Numbered from the stretch's first letter, positions 1 to 6,206 are shown. The stretch is 6,277 bases of DNA from Pseudomonadota bacterium (GCA_022545625.1 JACZQS010000011.1:1-6277), one strand, 5' to 3'. The notes: generated by a model from the sequence alone, not told the origin. Numbers and translations are program-made.

Positions 1-891
1 ATCCACTCGCTGTATATCGAAGAGTGTGGGAATCCCGATGGGGTGCCGGTTGTTTTCTTACACGGAGGTCCTGGCGGTAATTGTGAACCCGGGCATCGGC
101 GGTTCTTTAACCCCGAAGAATATCGGATTATTTTATTTGACCAGCGTGGTTGCGGTAAATCGAAGCCGCACGCGTCACTGGAGGATAACACCACCTCGGA
201 ATTGATCGCCGACCTGGAGAAAATCCGCGAACACCTTGGCATAGATAAGTGGGTGATATTTGGGGGATCCTGGGGCTCGACGCTGGCGCTGGTTTACACC
301 GAAACCCATGCTCAGCGAGTTTTGGGTCTGATCCTGAGGGGTATATTTCTTTCCCGCGACGAAGATATTCGCTGGCTGTTTCAAGGCGGGGCTGCGCGCA
401 TGTTTCCGGAAGCGTGGCAGCACTATCTGGAATTGATCCCGGAAAATGAACGCGATGACATGATTGGTGCCTATTACCAGCGACTAACCAGTGAAAACGA
501 AATCATACGCATGGGAGCCGCCAAGGCCTGGTCGATTTGGGAGGGATCCACCTCGACCCTGTTACCCGATAAATCTGTTATAGATCATTTTAGCGACCCA
601 CATATTGCCCTGAGTATCGCGCGTATCGAATGCCACTATTTTATCAATCGTAGCTTCCTGAAACCCGGGCAGATACTCGATGGTGCACATAAATTGAAAG
701 ATATACCCGGTTTTATCGTGCATGGTCGCTACGACGTGATCTGTCCCATCGATCAGGCTATCCTGCTCGACCAGCATTGGCAAAACGGTAAGCTGTTGAT
801 CATCGATAATGCCGGGCATGCGGTCACCGAGCGAGGCATCAGCGATGCCCTGGTCGATTGTTGCAAACAAATGCTTGAAATATTGTCGTGA
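1..891 (+). CDS. pip: Proline iminopeptidase (prolyl aminopeptidase), 5' end missing
   Basis: Cytoplasmic serine peptidase (EC 3.4.11.5, family S33) that removes N-terminal proline from peptides. The frame is open from base 1, so the first 20 or so residues lie outside the window; the GTG at 43 is an internal valine, not the start. The alpha/beta-hydrolase landmarks are all present: the oxyanion-hole motif HGGPGG (61-78), the family signature FDQRGCGKS, the nucleophile elbow GGSWGS with serine at 268-270, the acid HGRYD with aspartate at 733-735, and the base histidine in NAGHA at 817-819. The mid-protein stretch AAKAWSIWEG matches the family cap domain. The gene ends in TGA at 889-891 and overlaps dtd by four bases (GTGA), so the two are probably co-translated; pip-dtd is a known gammaproteobacterial pairing. 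The assignment is secure apart from the missing start. Confidence 0.95.
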   Translation: MHSLYIEECGNPDGVPVVFLHGGPGGNCEPGHRRFFNPEEYRIILFDQRGCGKSKPHASLEDNTTSELIADLEKIREHLGIDKWVIFGGSWGSTLALVYTETHAQRVLGLILRGIFLSRDEDIRWLFQGGAARMFPEAWQHYLELIPENERDDMIGAYYQRLTSENEIIRMGAAKAWSIWEGSTSTLLPDKSVIDHFSDPHIALSIARIECHYFINRSFLKPGQILDGAHKLKDIPGFIVHGRYDVICPIDQAILLDQHWQNGKLLIIDNAGHAVTERGISDALVDCCKQMLEILS

Positions 892-1322
892 TTGTCCTGC
901 TGCAACGCGTGCGGGAGGCAAAGGTGGATGTTTCAGGTCAGTGTATTGCCAGCATAGGCCAGGGAATTCTGGCGCTGATCGGTGTGCAACCAGATGATAA
1001 CGATATTACCGCCGAACATTTTATTTCGCGTATTATTAATTATCGCCTGTTTGCCGACGGTCAGGGCAAGATGAATCTATCGCTGGCTGATATCGAAGGG
1101 GGATTACTGCTGGTTCCCCAATTTACTCTGGCCGCGAATACCAGCAAAGGGCGGCGACCGAGTTTTACTTCGACGGCACAACCTGCGCTTGGGAAATCAG
1201 TGTTCCAGTCCATGATAGACTTCGCCCATAACAGTTACACACAGGTGGAGGCTGGTCTTTTCGGTGCTGATATGGCAGTGCATCTGATCAATGATGGCCC
1301 GGTGACATTCATTCTCGAATAA
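888..1322 (+). CDS. dtd: D-aminoacyl-tRNA deacylase (D-Tyr-tRNA deacylase)
   Basis: Homodimeric cytoplasmic proofreading enzyme (EC 3.1.1.96) that hydrolyses D-aminoacyl-tRNA and also glycyl-tRNA(Ala), recycling tRNA charged with the wrong substrate. The product is 144 aa, the usual family length (145 in E. coli). It starts with the typical M-I-V-L-L-Q-R-V and carries the cross-subunit Gly-cisPro motif NDGPVTF (residues 135-141, Gly137-Pro138). The other family motif, normally SQFTL, reads PQFTL at residues 77-81: Gln78 and Thr80 are kept but Ser77 is proline. GRRPSF (around residues 88-93) is also conserved. The GTG start at 888 lies within the pip stop overlap and has no clear Shine-Dalgarno, which fits translational coupling. 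Starting here also makes the protein align with the family from residue 1. Confidence 0.96.
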   Translation: MIVLLQRVREAKVDVSGQCIASIGQGILALIGVQPDDNDITAEHFISRIINYRLFADGQGKMNLSLADIEGGLLLVPQFTLAANTSKGRRPSFTSTAQPALGKSVFQSMIDFAHNSYTQVEAGLFGADMAVHLINDGPVTFILE

Positions 1323-1342
1323 CTGGCTCAATTTAAAAATAC

Positions 1343-2125
1343 ATGCATTCCATACCCGTCTCACTGATCATCGCTGCATGGTTAATTCTGTCCAATGGTG
1401 TTGTATACAGCGCTAATCTGGAGCGTGAAAAACGCATGGCGCTGGAGATAGTTGATTCGATCCTCGATGGCGAAGTTGAAATGCTCAAGGACGGCGGTCA
1501 TCAGTTTCTCAGTATTTATACCGAGGCCGAACAGGCAACGCGGGGGGTTTTAATTATTCATGGCCGGGGATTTCATCCTGACTGGGTCGATACCGTACAA
1601 CCCCTGCGCGTGGGCCTGGTCGATTATGGTTGGAATACCCTGTCGATCCAGATGCCGGTATTAGCCAAGGACGCCAAATACTACGATTATTTGCCGATCC
1701 TGGACGAAGCCATCCCCCGAATTGAAGCCGGGCTGGCATTCTTGAGAGACCAGGGAAATAAGCAGATCGCTATCATTGCCCACAGCTGTGGTGTACATAT
1801 GTCGATGCATTATCTGAAGAAAATTGGCGATGAGGGATTATCGGCTTACGTCGGCATAGGTATGAGTGCCACCGATTATCGACAACCGATGCGAGAGCCG
1901 TTTCCTTTGAACTCGCTTGGCATACCTGTTTTAGATATTTACGGGAGTGACGATTATCCCGCGGTAGGCCGTCTTGCTCCCGGGCGCTGGCAACAAATTC
2001 ATCAGGCTGGTAATCCCCTGTCCAGACAGAGCGTGGTAGACGGCGCCGATCACTACTTCACCGATCGGGGTGATGAGATTGTTGAAGCAATAGGTGAGTG
2101 GTTGGGTAGCCTCAATATCAGGTAA
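1343..2125 (+). CDS. DUF3530-like alpha/beta-hydrolase, probably exported
   Basis: A 260-aa protein. Residues 1-24 look like a Sec signal peptide: a hydrophobic core (about 6-16), then a small-residue end V-Y-S-A with likely cleavage near residue 24; there is no lipobox cysteine. The mature part is an alpha/beta-hydrolase fold: strand plus oxyanion region LIIHGRG (70-76), then the HPDW and GWNTLSIQMP blocks that I associate with the DUF3530 (PF12048) family. The likely triad is Ser148 in AHSCG (a GxSxG elbow with Ala in first place), Asp203 or Asp204 in YGSDD, and His237 in GADHYF. The substrate is unknown; a periplasmic esterase or lipase-like role is inference. ATG 1343 is the only reasonable start, since an in-frame TAA lies at 1334-1336, but it has no good Shine-Dalgarno. 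It begins 20 bases after dtd, so it probably shares that transcript. Confidence 0.85.
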   Translation: MHSIPVSLIIAAWLILSNGVVYSANLEREKRMALEIVDSILDGEVEMLKDGGHQFLSIYTEAEQATRGVLIIHGRGFHPDWVDTVQPLRVGLVDYGWNTLSIQMPVLAKDAKYYDYLPILDEAIPRIEAGLAFLRDQGNKQIAIIAHSCGVHMSMHYLKKIGDEGLSAYVGIGMSATDYRQPMREPFPLNSLGIPVLDIYGSDDYPAVGRLAPGRWQQIHQAGNPLSRQSVVDGADHYFTDRGDEIVEAIGEWLGSLNIR

Positions 2126-2158
2126 CCATCGAACGGATCTGAGCCACCCGATTCGAAC

Positions 2159-2164
2159 TATAAT
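2159..2164 (+). promoter_or_regulatory. Possible -10 box upstream of the his cluster
   Basis: A perfect TATAAT lies in the 112-base gap between the hydrolase gene and hisB, 73 bases before the hisB ATG. No good -35 hexamer stands 16-18 bases upstream, and there is no extended TGn motif. The gap is A+T-rich, is the only sizeable spacer before the his genes, and is a reasonable place for their promoter. I see no terminator hairpin in it and no His-rich leader peptide, so histidine attenuation is not supported. The site is a candidate only. Confidence 0.3.
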
Positions 2165-2237
2165 TTAAGGTCGAATTTAGTCGGCAGGTCGACTATTATC
2201 AGCTTCCATTCCAGATTAACTTCAGAATCTTTATTCC

Positions 2238-2831
2238 ATGTCAGATCGAATTGCCACCATCACCAGGGATACACTGGAAACTAAAATCAGTGTTTCAATT
2301 AACCTGGATGGCACTGGCCAGTCCAGTTTTGAAACCGGGATCCCATTTCTCGAACATATGCTCGATCAAGTAGCCCGCCATGGCCTTGTTGATCTTGAAA
2401 TTAAATCCAGCGGTGACCTGCATATTGACGACCACCATTCCGTCGAGGATATAGGTATATCGCTTGGCCAGGCGTATGCCCAGGCCCTGGGCGATAAAAA
2501 AGGCATCATGCGTTATGGGCATGCCTACGTTCCGTTGGATGAAGCCTTGTCGCGTGTCGTGATCGATTTTTCCGGCAGGCCCGGGATCGAATATCGAGTT
2601 AAATATCCACGCGCACGAATTGGTCAATTTGATGTCGATTTGATTCATGAATTTTTTCAGGGTTTTGCCAATCATGCCCCGGCGACCCTGCATATCGATA
2701 ACCTGCAGGGCAAAAACGCCCATCACATAGCAGAGACTATATTTAAAGCATTCGGACGCGCTTTACGCGTTGCAGTATCCAGGGACGAGCGAATCGCCGG
2801 GGTAATTCCGTCGACCAAAGGCTCGTTATAG
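2238..2831 (+). CDS. hisB: Imidazoleglycerol-phosphate dehydratase, monofunctional
   Basis: Catalyses the dehydration of imidazole glycerol phosphate to imidazole acetol phosphate, the sixth step of histidine biosynthesis (EC 4.2.1.19); cytoplasmic, forming a 24-mer with a di-manganese site. The product is 197 aa, the standard length of the dehydratase alone; the histidinol-phosphatase half found in E. coli HisB is absent. Both internally repeated metal-binding motifs are intact: HIDDHHSVED (His62, His66, His67, Glu70) and NAHHIAETIFKAFGRA (His162, His163, Glu166). FLEHMLDQVARHG (37-49) and the C-terminal PSTKG signature are also present. The ATG at 2238 gives the N-terminus expected from Pseudomonas homologues, although no convincing Shine-Dalgarno precedes it. 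It ends three bases before hisH. Confidence 0.98.
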   Translation: MSDRIATITRDTLETKISVSINLDGTGQSSFETGIPFLEHMLDQVARHGLVDLEIKSSGDLHIDDHHSVEDIGISLGQAYAQALGDKKGIMRYGHAYVPLDEALSRVVIDFSGRPGIEYRVKYPRARIGQFDVDLIHEFFQGFANHAPATLHIDNLQGKNAHHIAETIFKAFGRALRVAVSRDERIAGVIPSTKGSL

Positions 2832-2834
2832 CTC

Positions 2835-3482
2835 ATGCAAAGTATTGCGGTCATTGATTACGGTATGGGTAATCTCCGATCGGTTGTCAAAGCGCTGGAA
2901 CATGTGGCTGGCAAGAATCACAGGATAGAATTGACTTCGGATCCAGTGCGGGTGTTGCAGGCGAATCGGGTTGTATTTCCCGGGCAGGGAGCCGCCGGCG
3001 ATTGTATGCGTGCTATCGACGAATACGGGCTGCGCGAAACCATAATCGAAGCTGCAACCAGTCGACCGTTTCTGGGAATATGTATGGGCATGCAAGTTCT
3101 AATCGAGCACAGCGAGGAAAACAGGGGTACAGATTGTCTTGGTTTTTACCCCGGAAGGGCCCGCTATTTCGGTGACAATCACCGTGATTCCGACGGCGAA
3201 AAATTAAAAGTCCCGCATATGGGATGGAATCAGTTATATCAACGTAGTCGCCATCCACTTTGGAACAAGATCGATGATGGTGAAAGATTTTATTTTGTCC
3301 ATAGCTATTATTTCGAATCAGACGACAAAAATCTGATTGTGGGTGAATGTGAGTACGGGTACTCCTTTACCTGCGCTATAGCCAGGGATAATGTTTTTGC
3401 GCTGCAATGCCATCCGGAGAAAAGCGCCGAAGCCGGGCTTCAACTGCTGTCAAATTTTATCGAGTGGGACGGCCAGTCGTGA
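2835..3482 (+). CDS. hisH: Imidazole glycerol phosphate synthase, glutaminase subunit
   Basis: Class I glutamine amidotransferase subunit of IGP synthase. It hydrolyses glutamine and passes ammonia through the HisF barrel for conversion of PRFAR to IGP and AICAR. The product is 215 aa, normal for the family. The N-terminal strand reads VIDYGMGN (6-13), PGQGA (49-53) forms the oxyanion strand, and the triad is Cys83 in GICMGMQ with His193 and Glu195 in QCHPEKS. The start is three bases after the hisB stop; a weak AAAGG lies 13 bases upstream, so coupling to hisB is likely. The gene ends in TGA at 3480-3482 and overlaps the hisA GTG. Its partner hisF lies two genes downstream, the common gammaproteobacterial order. 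Confidence 0.98.
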   Translation: MQSIAVIDYGMGNLRSVVKALEHVAGKNHRIELTSDPVRVLQANRVVFPGQGAAGDCMRAIDEYGLRETIIEAATSRPFLGICMGMQVLIEHSEENRGTDCLGFYPGRARYFGDNHRDSDGEKLKVPHMGWNQLYQRSRHPLWNKIDDGERFYFVHSYYFESDDKNLIVGECEYGYSFTCAIARDNVFALQCHPEKSAEAGLQLLSNFIEWDGQS

Positions 3483-4210
3483 TACTGATTCCTGCAATAG
3501 ATTTAAAACAGGGACAGTGCGTGCGGTTACGGCAGGGACGAATGGAAGACAGTACTGTTTTTTCAGATGACCCGGTGGCTATGGCCGGCAAGTGGGTTTC
3601 GCAGGGCTGCCAACGTCTCCATCTGGTGGACCTCGATGGTGCGTTTGAAGGTAAACCGGTTAATGCCGATGTGATCGAAGAGATTACCGCCGCCTTTCCA
3701 GATTTGCCGATCCAGATAGGTGGTGGTATCCGCACCGTGGAAACCGTAGAGGCTTATCTGGCAGCGGGTGTCAGCTTTGTCATAATCGGTACACAGGCGG
3801 TCAAAAAACCCGAATTTGTCACTGAGCTTTGCGCCGAATTTCCTGGTAATGTTATCGTCGGTATCGATGCGAGAAATGGTATGGTCGCGGTACAGGGATG
3901 GGCCGAGGATTCGGACCAGTCTGCCGAGCACCTGGCGCAGCGATTTGAGGATCAGGGGGTATCTGCGATTGTTTATACCGACATCAATCGTGATGGCATG
4001 ATGCAAGGCATTAATCTGGAGGCTACGCGGCTACTCGCCGAATCCGTCAATATTCCGGTCATTGCCTCCGGGGGTGCGACTGATATGGAAGACATTAAAC
4101 AGTTAAACAGTGTTAAAGATTCTGGCATCGAGGGCGTGATCCTTGGCCGGGCCTTGTATGAGCGCACGATCAGTTTGCCAGAAGCGCAACGTTACATCGA
4201 CGAGCATTAA
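3479..4210 (+). CDS. hisA: ProFAR isomerase (phosphoribosylformimino-AICAR-phosphate isomerase)
   Basis: Amadori-type isomerisation of ProFAR to PRFAR (EC 5.3.1.16), the fourth step of the pathway; cytoplasmic beta/alpha-barrel. From GTG 3479 the product is 243 aa and begins M-I-L-I-P-A-I-D-L-K, the canonical family N-terminus. An upstream in-frame ATG at 3407 would add 24 unrelated residues inside hisH and is rejected. The catalytic pair is Asp8 and Asp130 (in VGIDAR), matching Asp8 and Asp127 of the T. maritima enzyme; Asp168 lies in TDINRDG. The phosphate-binding loops GGGIR (81-85) and ASGG, and the C-terminal ILGRALYE, are present. The start overlaps the hisH stop by four bases (GTGA), with a GGGA nine bases upstream. 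There is no sign of the dual HisA/TrpF PriA type. Confidence 0.97.
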   Translation: MILIPAIDLKQGQCVRLRQGRMEDSTVFSDDPVAMAGKWVSQGCQRLHLVDLDGAFEGKPVNADVIEEITAAFPDLPIQIGGGIRTVETVEAYLAAGVSFVIIGTQAVKKPEFVTELCAEFPGNVIVGIDARNGMVAVQGWAEDSDQSAEHLAQRFEDQGVSAIVYTDINRDGMMQGINLEATRLLAESVNIPVIASGGATDMEDIKQLNSVKDSGIEGVILGRALYERTISLPEAQRYIDEH

Positions 4211-4332
4211 ATACCCTTGTGAAAATGATATATGTGGAATCTGTATTGCGAGCAGTCACTGGATGTTACATGCGAATAGTGAGTCGTTGCACCGTTATAG
4301 CTGCCCAAATCATGTTTCCCAGGTAATTATTT
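4211..4332 (+). other. Unusually long spacer between hisA and hisF, with a 33-codon reading frame
   Basis: A 122-base gap in an otherwise tightly packed cluster. It contains an ATG frame at 4225-4326 (33 codons plus TAA) ending six bases before the hisF ATG and in the same frame as hisF. The frame has no Shine-Dalgarno, and its predicted peptide (starting MIYVESVLRAVTG) matches nothing I know, so I do not call it a gene. The gap also has a 14-base imperfect direct repeat (4247-4260 and 4271-4284, 10 of 14 identical) and short arms TCACT/AGTGA (4256-4260, 4278-4282). A TTGTGA at 4217-4222 with TGTATT at 4242-4247 is a poor promoter match because the spacing is 19. I see no terminator. Confidence 0.5.
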
Positions 4333-5106
4333 ATGCCGCTGGCAAAACGCATTATTCCCTGCCTGGATGTCGATAACGGCCGTGTCGTCAAGGGGGTAAA
4401 ATTTGTTGAGATCCGTGATGCCGGGGATCCGGTTGAAAATGCACGGCGTTATAACCAGGAAGGTGCAGACGAATTAACATTTCTTGATATCACGGCGAGT
4501 TCGGACAATCGCGAAACCATGGCGCCCGTGGTCGAGGCTGTAGCAGCCGAGGTTTTTATCCCGTTAACAGTCGGAGGTGGTATTCGTGAAATGGCCGATA
4601 TTCGTCGCATGTTGAATGCCGGCGCGGATAAAGTCAGTATCAATACGGCGGCCATCATTAACCCCGAATTTGTCAAACAGGCAGCGGATAAATTCGGATC
4701 GCAGTGCATTGTAGTGGCGGTGGACGCAAAAAAGGTATCTGTGGATGGCGAAGCCGATCGATGGGAAATTTTTACCCATGGGGGTCGCAAATCAACCGGC
4801 ATTGACGCAATCGATTGGGTAACAAAAATGGACCAGTTCGGTGCCGGCGAAATTCTGCTCACCAGTATGGACCGGGATGGCACAAAAACAGGTTTCGACA
4901 ATGTATTGACGCGACGGGTTTCAGAGGCGGTTCGAGTACCGGTGATCGCCTCGGGAGGCGTTGGTAACCTGCAACACCTGGGGGATGGTATATTGGAGGG
5001 CAAGGCTGATGCGGTTCTGGCTGCGAGTATTTTCCATTTTGGTGAATTTCGCATCAGTGAAGCGAAAGCATACTTGCAGGCCCACGATATCGAGGTTAGA
5101 TTCTGA
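4333..5106 (+). CDS. hisF: Imidazole glycerol phosphate synthase, cyclase subunit
   Basis: Beta/alpha-barrel subunit of IGP synthase (EC 4.3.2.10). It uses ammonia from HisH to cleave and cyclise PRFAR, giving IGP for histidine and AICAR for purine synthesis. The product is 257 aa, normal length. It begins MPLAKRIIPCLDVDNGRVVKG, with catalytic Asp12 equivalent to Asp11 of T. maritima HisF and Asp131 (in VAVDAK) equivalent to Asp130. GGGIR (81-85), the loop GGRKSTG, LLTSMDRDGT and ASGGVG complete the phosphate-binding and catalytic loops. An AGG nine bases before the ATG is a usable Shine-Dalgarno. The gene follows a 122-base gap, so it may be less strictly coupled to hisA than the other members. 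Its TGA overlaps the hisI ATG by one base. Confidence 0.98.
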   Translation: MPLAKRIIPCLDVDNGRVVKGVKFVEIRDAGDPVENARRYNQEGADELTFLDITASSDNRETMAPVVEAVAAEVFIPLTVGGGIREMADIRRMLNAGADKVSINTAAIINPEFVKQAADKFGSQCIVVAVDAKKVSVDGEADRWEIFTHGGRKSTGIDAIDWVTKMDQFGAGEILLTSMDRDGTKTGFDNVLTRRVSEAVRVPVIASGGVGNLQHLGDGILEGKADAVLAASIFHFGEFRISEAKAYLQAHDIEVRF

Positions 5107-5489
5107 TGCAAAGCTGGCTTGACGACCTTCAATGGAATGCTGATGGACTGGTGCCGGCGATCGCGCAGGATATCGAAACCGGTGATATATTAATGATGGC
5201 CTGGGTGAATCGAGAGGCGCTGATTTTGACGAAACAGAAAGGACAGGCGGTTTACTGGTCACGATCACGCCAAAAATTATGGTTTAAAGGTGAAGAATCA
5301 GGCTATAAACAGGAGGTCGAAGAAATACGGGTCGATTGTGACGCAGATGTCATACTGTTACAGATTCGGCAAATTGGTGGTATCAGCTGCCATACAGGCA
5401 GGAGACGTTGCTTTTTCAGGGTGCTAAAAGATGGCAAATGGGAAATCGACGAGGAAATAATTAAAAATCCACAAGAGATTTATCGATGA
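5106..5489 (+). CDS. hisI: Phosphoribosyl-AMP cyclohydrolase
   Basis: Zinc enzyme that opens the purine ring of phosphoribosyl-AMP to give ProFAR (EC 3.5.4.19), the third step of the pathway. The product is 127 aa and contains only the cyclohydrolase domain, not the HisIE fusion seen in E. coli. The magnesium motif DCDAD is at residues 77-81; the zinc ligands expected from the family are Cys78, Cys95 and Cys102, the latter two in SCHTGRRRC. YWSRSRQKLW (50-59) and GEESG (62-66) are conserved. The residue after SG is Tyr67, where relatives I remember usually have His. The start overlaps the hisF stop (TGATG) with a GAGG ten bases upstream, and the end overlaps hisE (ATGA), so all three are probably translationally coupled. 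Confidence 0.97.
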   Translation: MQSWLDDLQWNADGLVPAIAQDIETGDILMMAWVNREALILTKQKGQAVYWSRSRQKLWFKGEESGYKQEVEEIRVDCDADVILLQIRQIGGISCHTGRRRCFFRVLKDGKWEIDEEIIKNPQEIYR

Positions 5490-5803
5490 GTAATGATATA
5501 ATTGAGCGCTTGATGACGGTATTGGAATCGAGAAAGGGTGCTGAGCCTGAGACGTCTTACGTCGCGAGTTTGTACCACAAAGGACTCGATTCAATACTAA
5601 AGAAAATCGGTGAGGAATCAACCGAGACAATCATAGCCGCGAAATCAGGTGACAAGGACCAGATTGTTTATGAAACAGCTGATCTTTGGTTTCATTGCCT
5701 GGTCTTGTTGGCTCAACAGAATATAGATGTGCGGCAGGTGTTGGATGAACTGGATCGTCGGTTCGGATTATCCGGAATCGAAGAAAAAGCAGCACGTAAA
5801 TAG
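5486..5803 (+). CDS. hisE: Phosphoribosyl-ATP pyrophosphatase
   Basis: Hydrolyses phosphoribosyl-ATP to phosphoribosyl-AMP and pyrophosphate (EC 3.6.1.31), the second step of histidine synthesis, feeding HisI. The product is 105 aa, all-alpha and MazG-like. The metal-binding helices are intact: IGEESTE with Glu43, Glu44 and Glu47, and YETADLW with Glu63 and Asp66. The N-terminal block R-x-x-x-x-P-E-x-S-Y (about 16-25) is also typical. The ATG sits in the ATGA overlap with the hisI stop, with a weak AGAG eight bases upstream. It ends in tandem stops, TAG then in-frame TAA (5801-5806), 15 bases before tatA. Confidence 0.97.
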   Translation: MSNDIIERLMTVLESRKGAEPETSYVASLYHKGLDSILKKIGEESTETIIAAKSGDKDQIVYETADLWFHCLVLLAQQNIDVRQVLDELDRRFGLSGIEEKAARK

Positions 5804-5808
5804 TAAAT

Positions 5809-5814
5809 GAGGTG
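5809..5814 (+). promoter_or_regulatory. Ribosome binding site of tatA
   Basis: GAGGTG stands four bases before the tatA ATG and is the clearest Shine-Dalgarno in the window. Unlike the his genes, which mostly start inside or beside the preceding stop, tatA therefore seems able to initiate on its own. This fits TatA being needed in larger amounts than the enzymes encoded upstream (known of the Tat system; the inference for this organism is mine). Confidence 0.6.
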
Positions 5815-5818
5815 AAAA

Positions 5819-6043
5819 ATGGGTTTTGGTGGAATTAGTATCTGGTCGTTGTTATTAATACTGGCGATCGTGATCCTGTTATTTGGTACGAAGAAATTAC
5901 GAAATGTCGGTGCCGACTTAGGTGGCGCAATTAAAAGTTTCAAGAAATCGGTGAAGGATGAAAAAACTACCAAAGAAACCAAGGATGCCGATCCATCGAT
6001 TATTGAAGCGAAGGTGACCGAAGAAAAAGACAAAGTAAGTTAA
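5819..6043 (+). CDS. tatA: Sec-independent protein translocase subunit TatA
   Basis: Small inner-membrane protein that oligomerises to form the pore or weakened-membrane patch through which folded twin-arginine substrates pass. The product is 74 aa. It has a short periplasmic N-terminus with GGISIW, one membrane helix (about residues 8-22), the hinge motif FGTKKL (22-27) and an amphipathic helix (about 28-44, RNVGADLGGAIKSFKKS), then an acidic and lysine-rich tail. FGTKKL marks TatA rather than TatB, which has a GPERLP-type hinge. The polar membrane position that is Gln8 in E. coli TatA is Ser10 here. It lies 15 bases after hisE, the his-tat junction also seen in Pseudomonas, and probably shares the his transcript. 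A terminator follows directly, and no tatB follows in the window. Confidence 0.95.
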   Translation: MGFGGISIWSLLLILAIVILLFGTKKLRNVGADLGGAIKSFKKSVKDEKTTKETKDADPSIIEAKVTEEKDKVS

Positions 6044-6070
6044 AAGGCGCTTCTAAAAATGCGCTTTTTT
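6042..6070 (+). terminator. Rho-independent terminator after tatA
   Basis: The stem starts in the tatA stop codon. GCGC at 6047-6050 pairs with GCGC at 6061-6064, extended outward by a G-T pair and four A-T pairs (6042-6045 with 6066-6069), with a ten-base loop (6051-6060) and a run of six T (6065-6070). Because the left arm begins with AAAA, it could also work for transcription from the other side. It probably ends the his-tatA transcript. Confidence 0.7.
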
Positions 6071-6206
6071 CGCAATAGCTGCGTCATTCCCGTGCTCGAT
6101 TCCTCATGTATTTTATATACACTGCAGACCTGCGCGCGGGAATTTCTTGCTCTTATTGCCATGGAAGGCATGTATGCAGGCTTTGCAGGAGCAAAAGCCT
6201 GCCGCG
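6071..6206. repeat. Structured extragenic element (branched inverted repeats)
   Basis: Several inverted pairs are nested here. GCAATA (6072-6077) pairs with TATTGC (6154-6159); inside it ATTCCCG (6086-6092) pairs with CGGGAAT (6137-6143); and at the centre TGTAT (6107-6111) pairs with ATACA (6117-6121). Two further hairpins follow: TGCC/GGCA (6157-6160 with 6167-6170), which shares bases with the outer arm, and a strong one, GCAGGCTTTGC (6176-6186) with GCAAAAGCCTGC (6191-6202), eleven pairs with one bulged A and a four-base loop. The layout resembles multi-copy extragenic palindromic elements of gammaproteobacteria, but I cannot test copy number; a structured RNA is the alternative. Reading frames across it on both strands look incidental. 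Confidence 0.4.

Noticed and set aside
2126..2237. Histidine attenuator leader upstream of hisB
   Set aside because: There is no run of His codons, no small leader frame and no terminator/antiterminator pair with a T-tract in the gap.
3563..4006. 147-codon - strand frame opposite hisA (and similar ones opposite hisB and hisH)
   Set aside because: These lie antisense to intact, fully motif-supported enzymes and show no domain or start signal of their own.
4143..4376. 77-codon + strand frame across the hisA-hisF gap
   Set aside because: It overlaps the 3' end of hisA and the 5' end of hisF in another frame, and the composition shows no protein family.
4449..5132. 227-codon - strand frame opposite hisF
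   Set aside because: It is a shadow of hisF. It is serine-, proline- and threonine-rich without any domain, while the + strand carries a complete, motif-perfect HisF.
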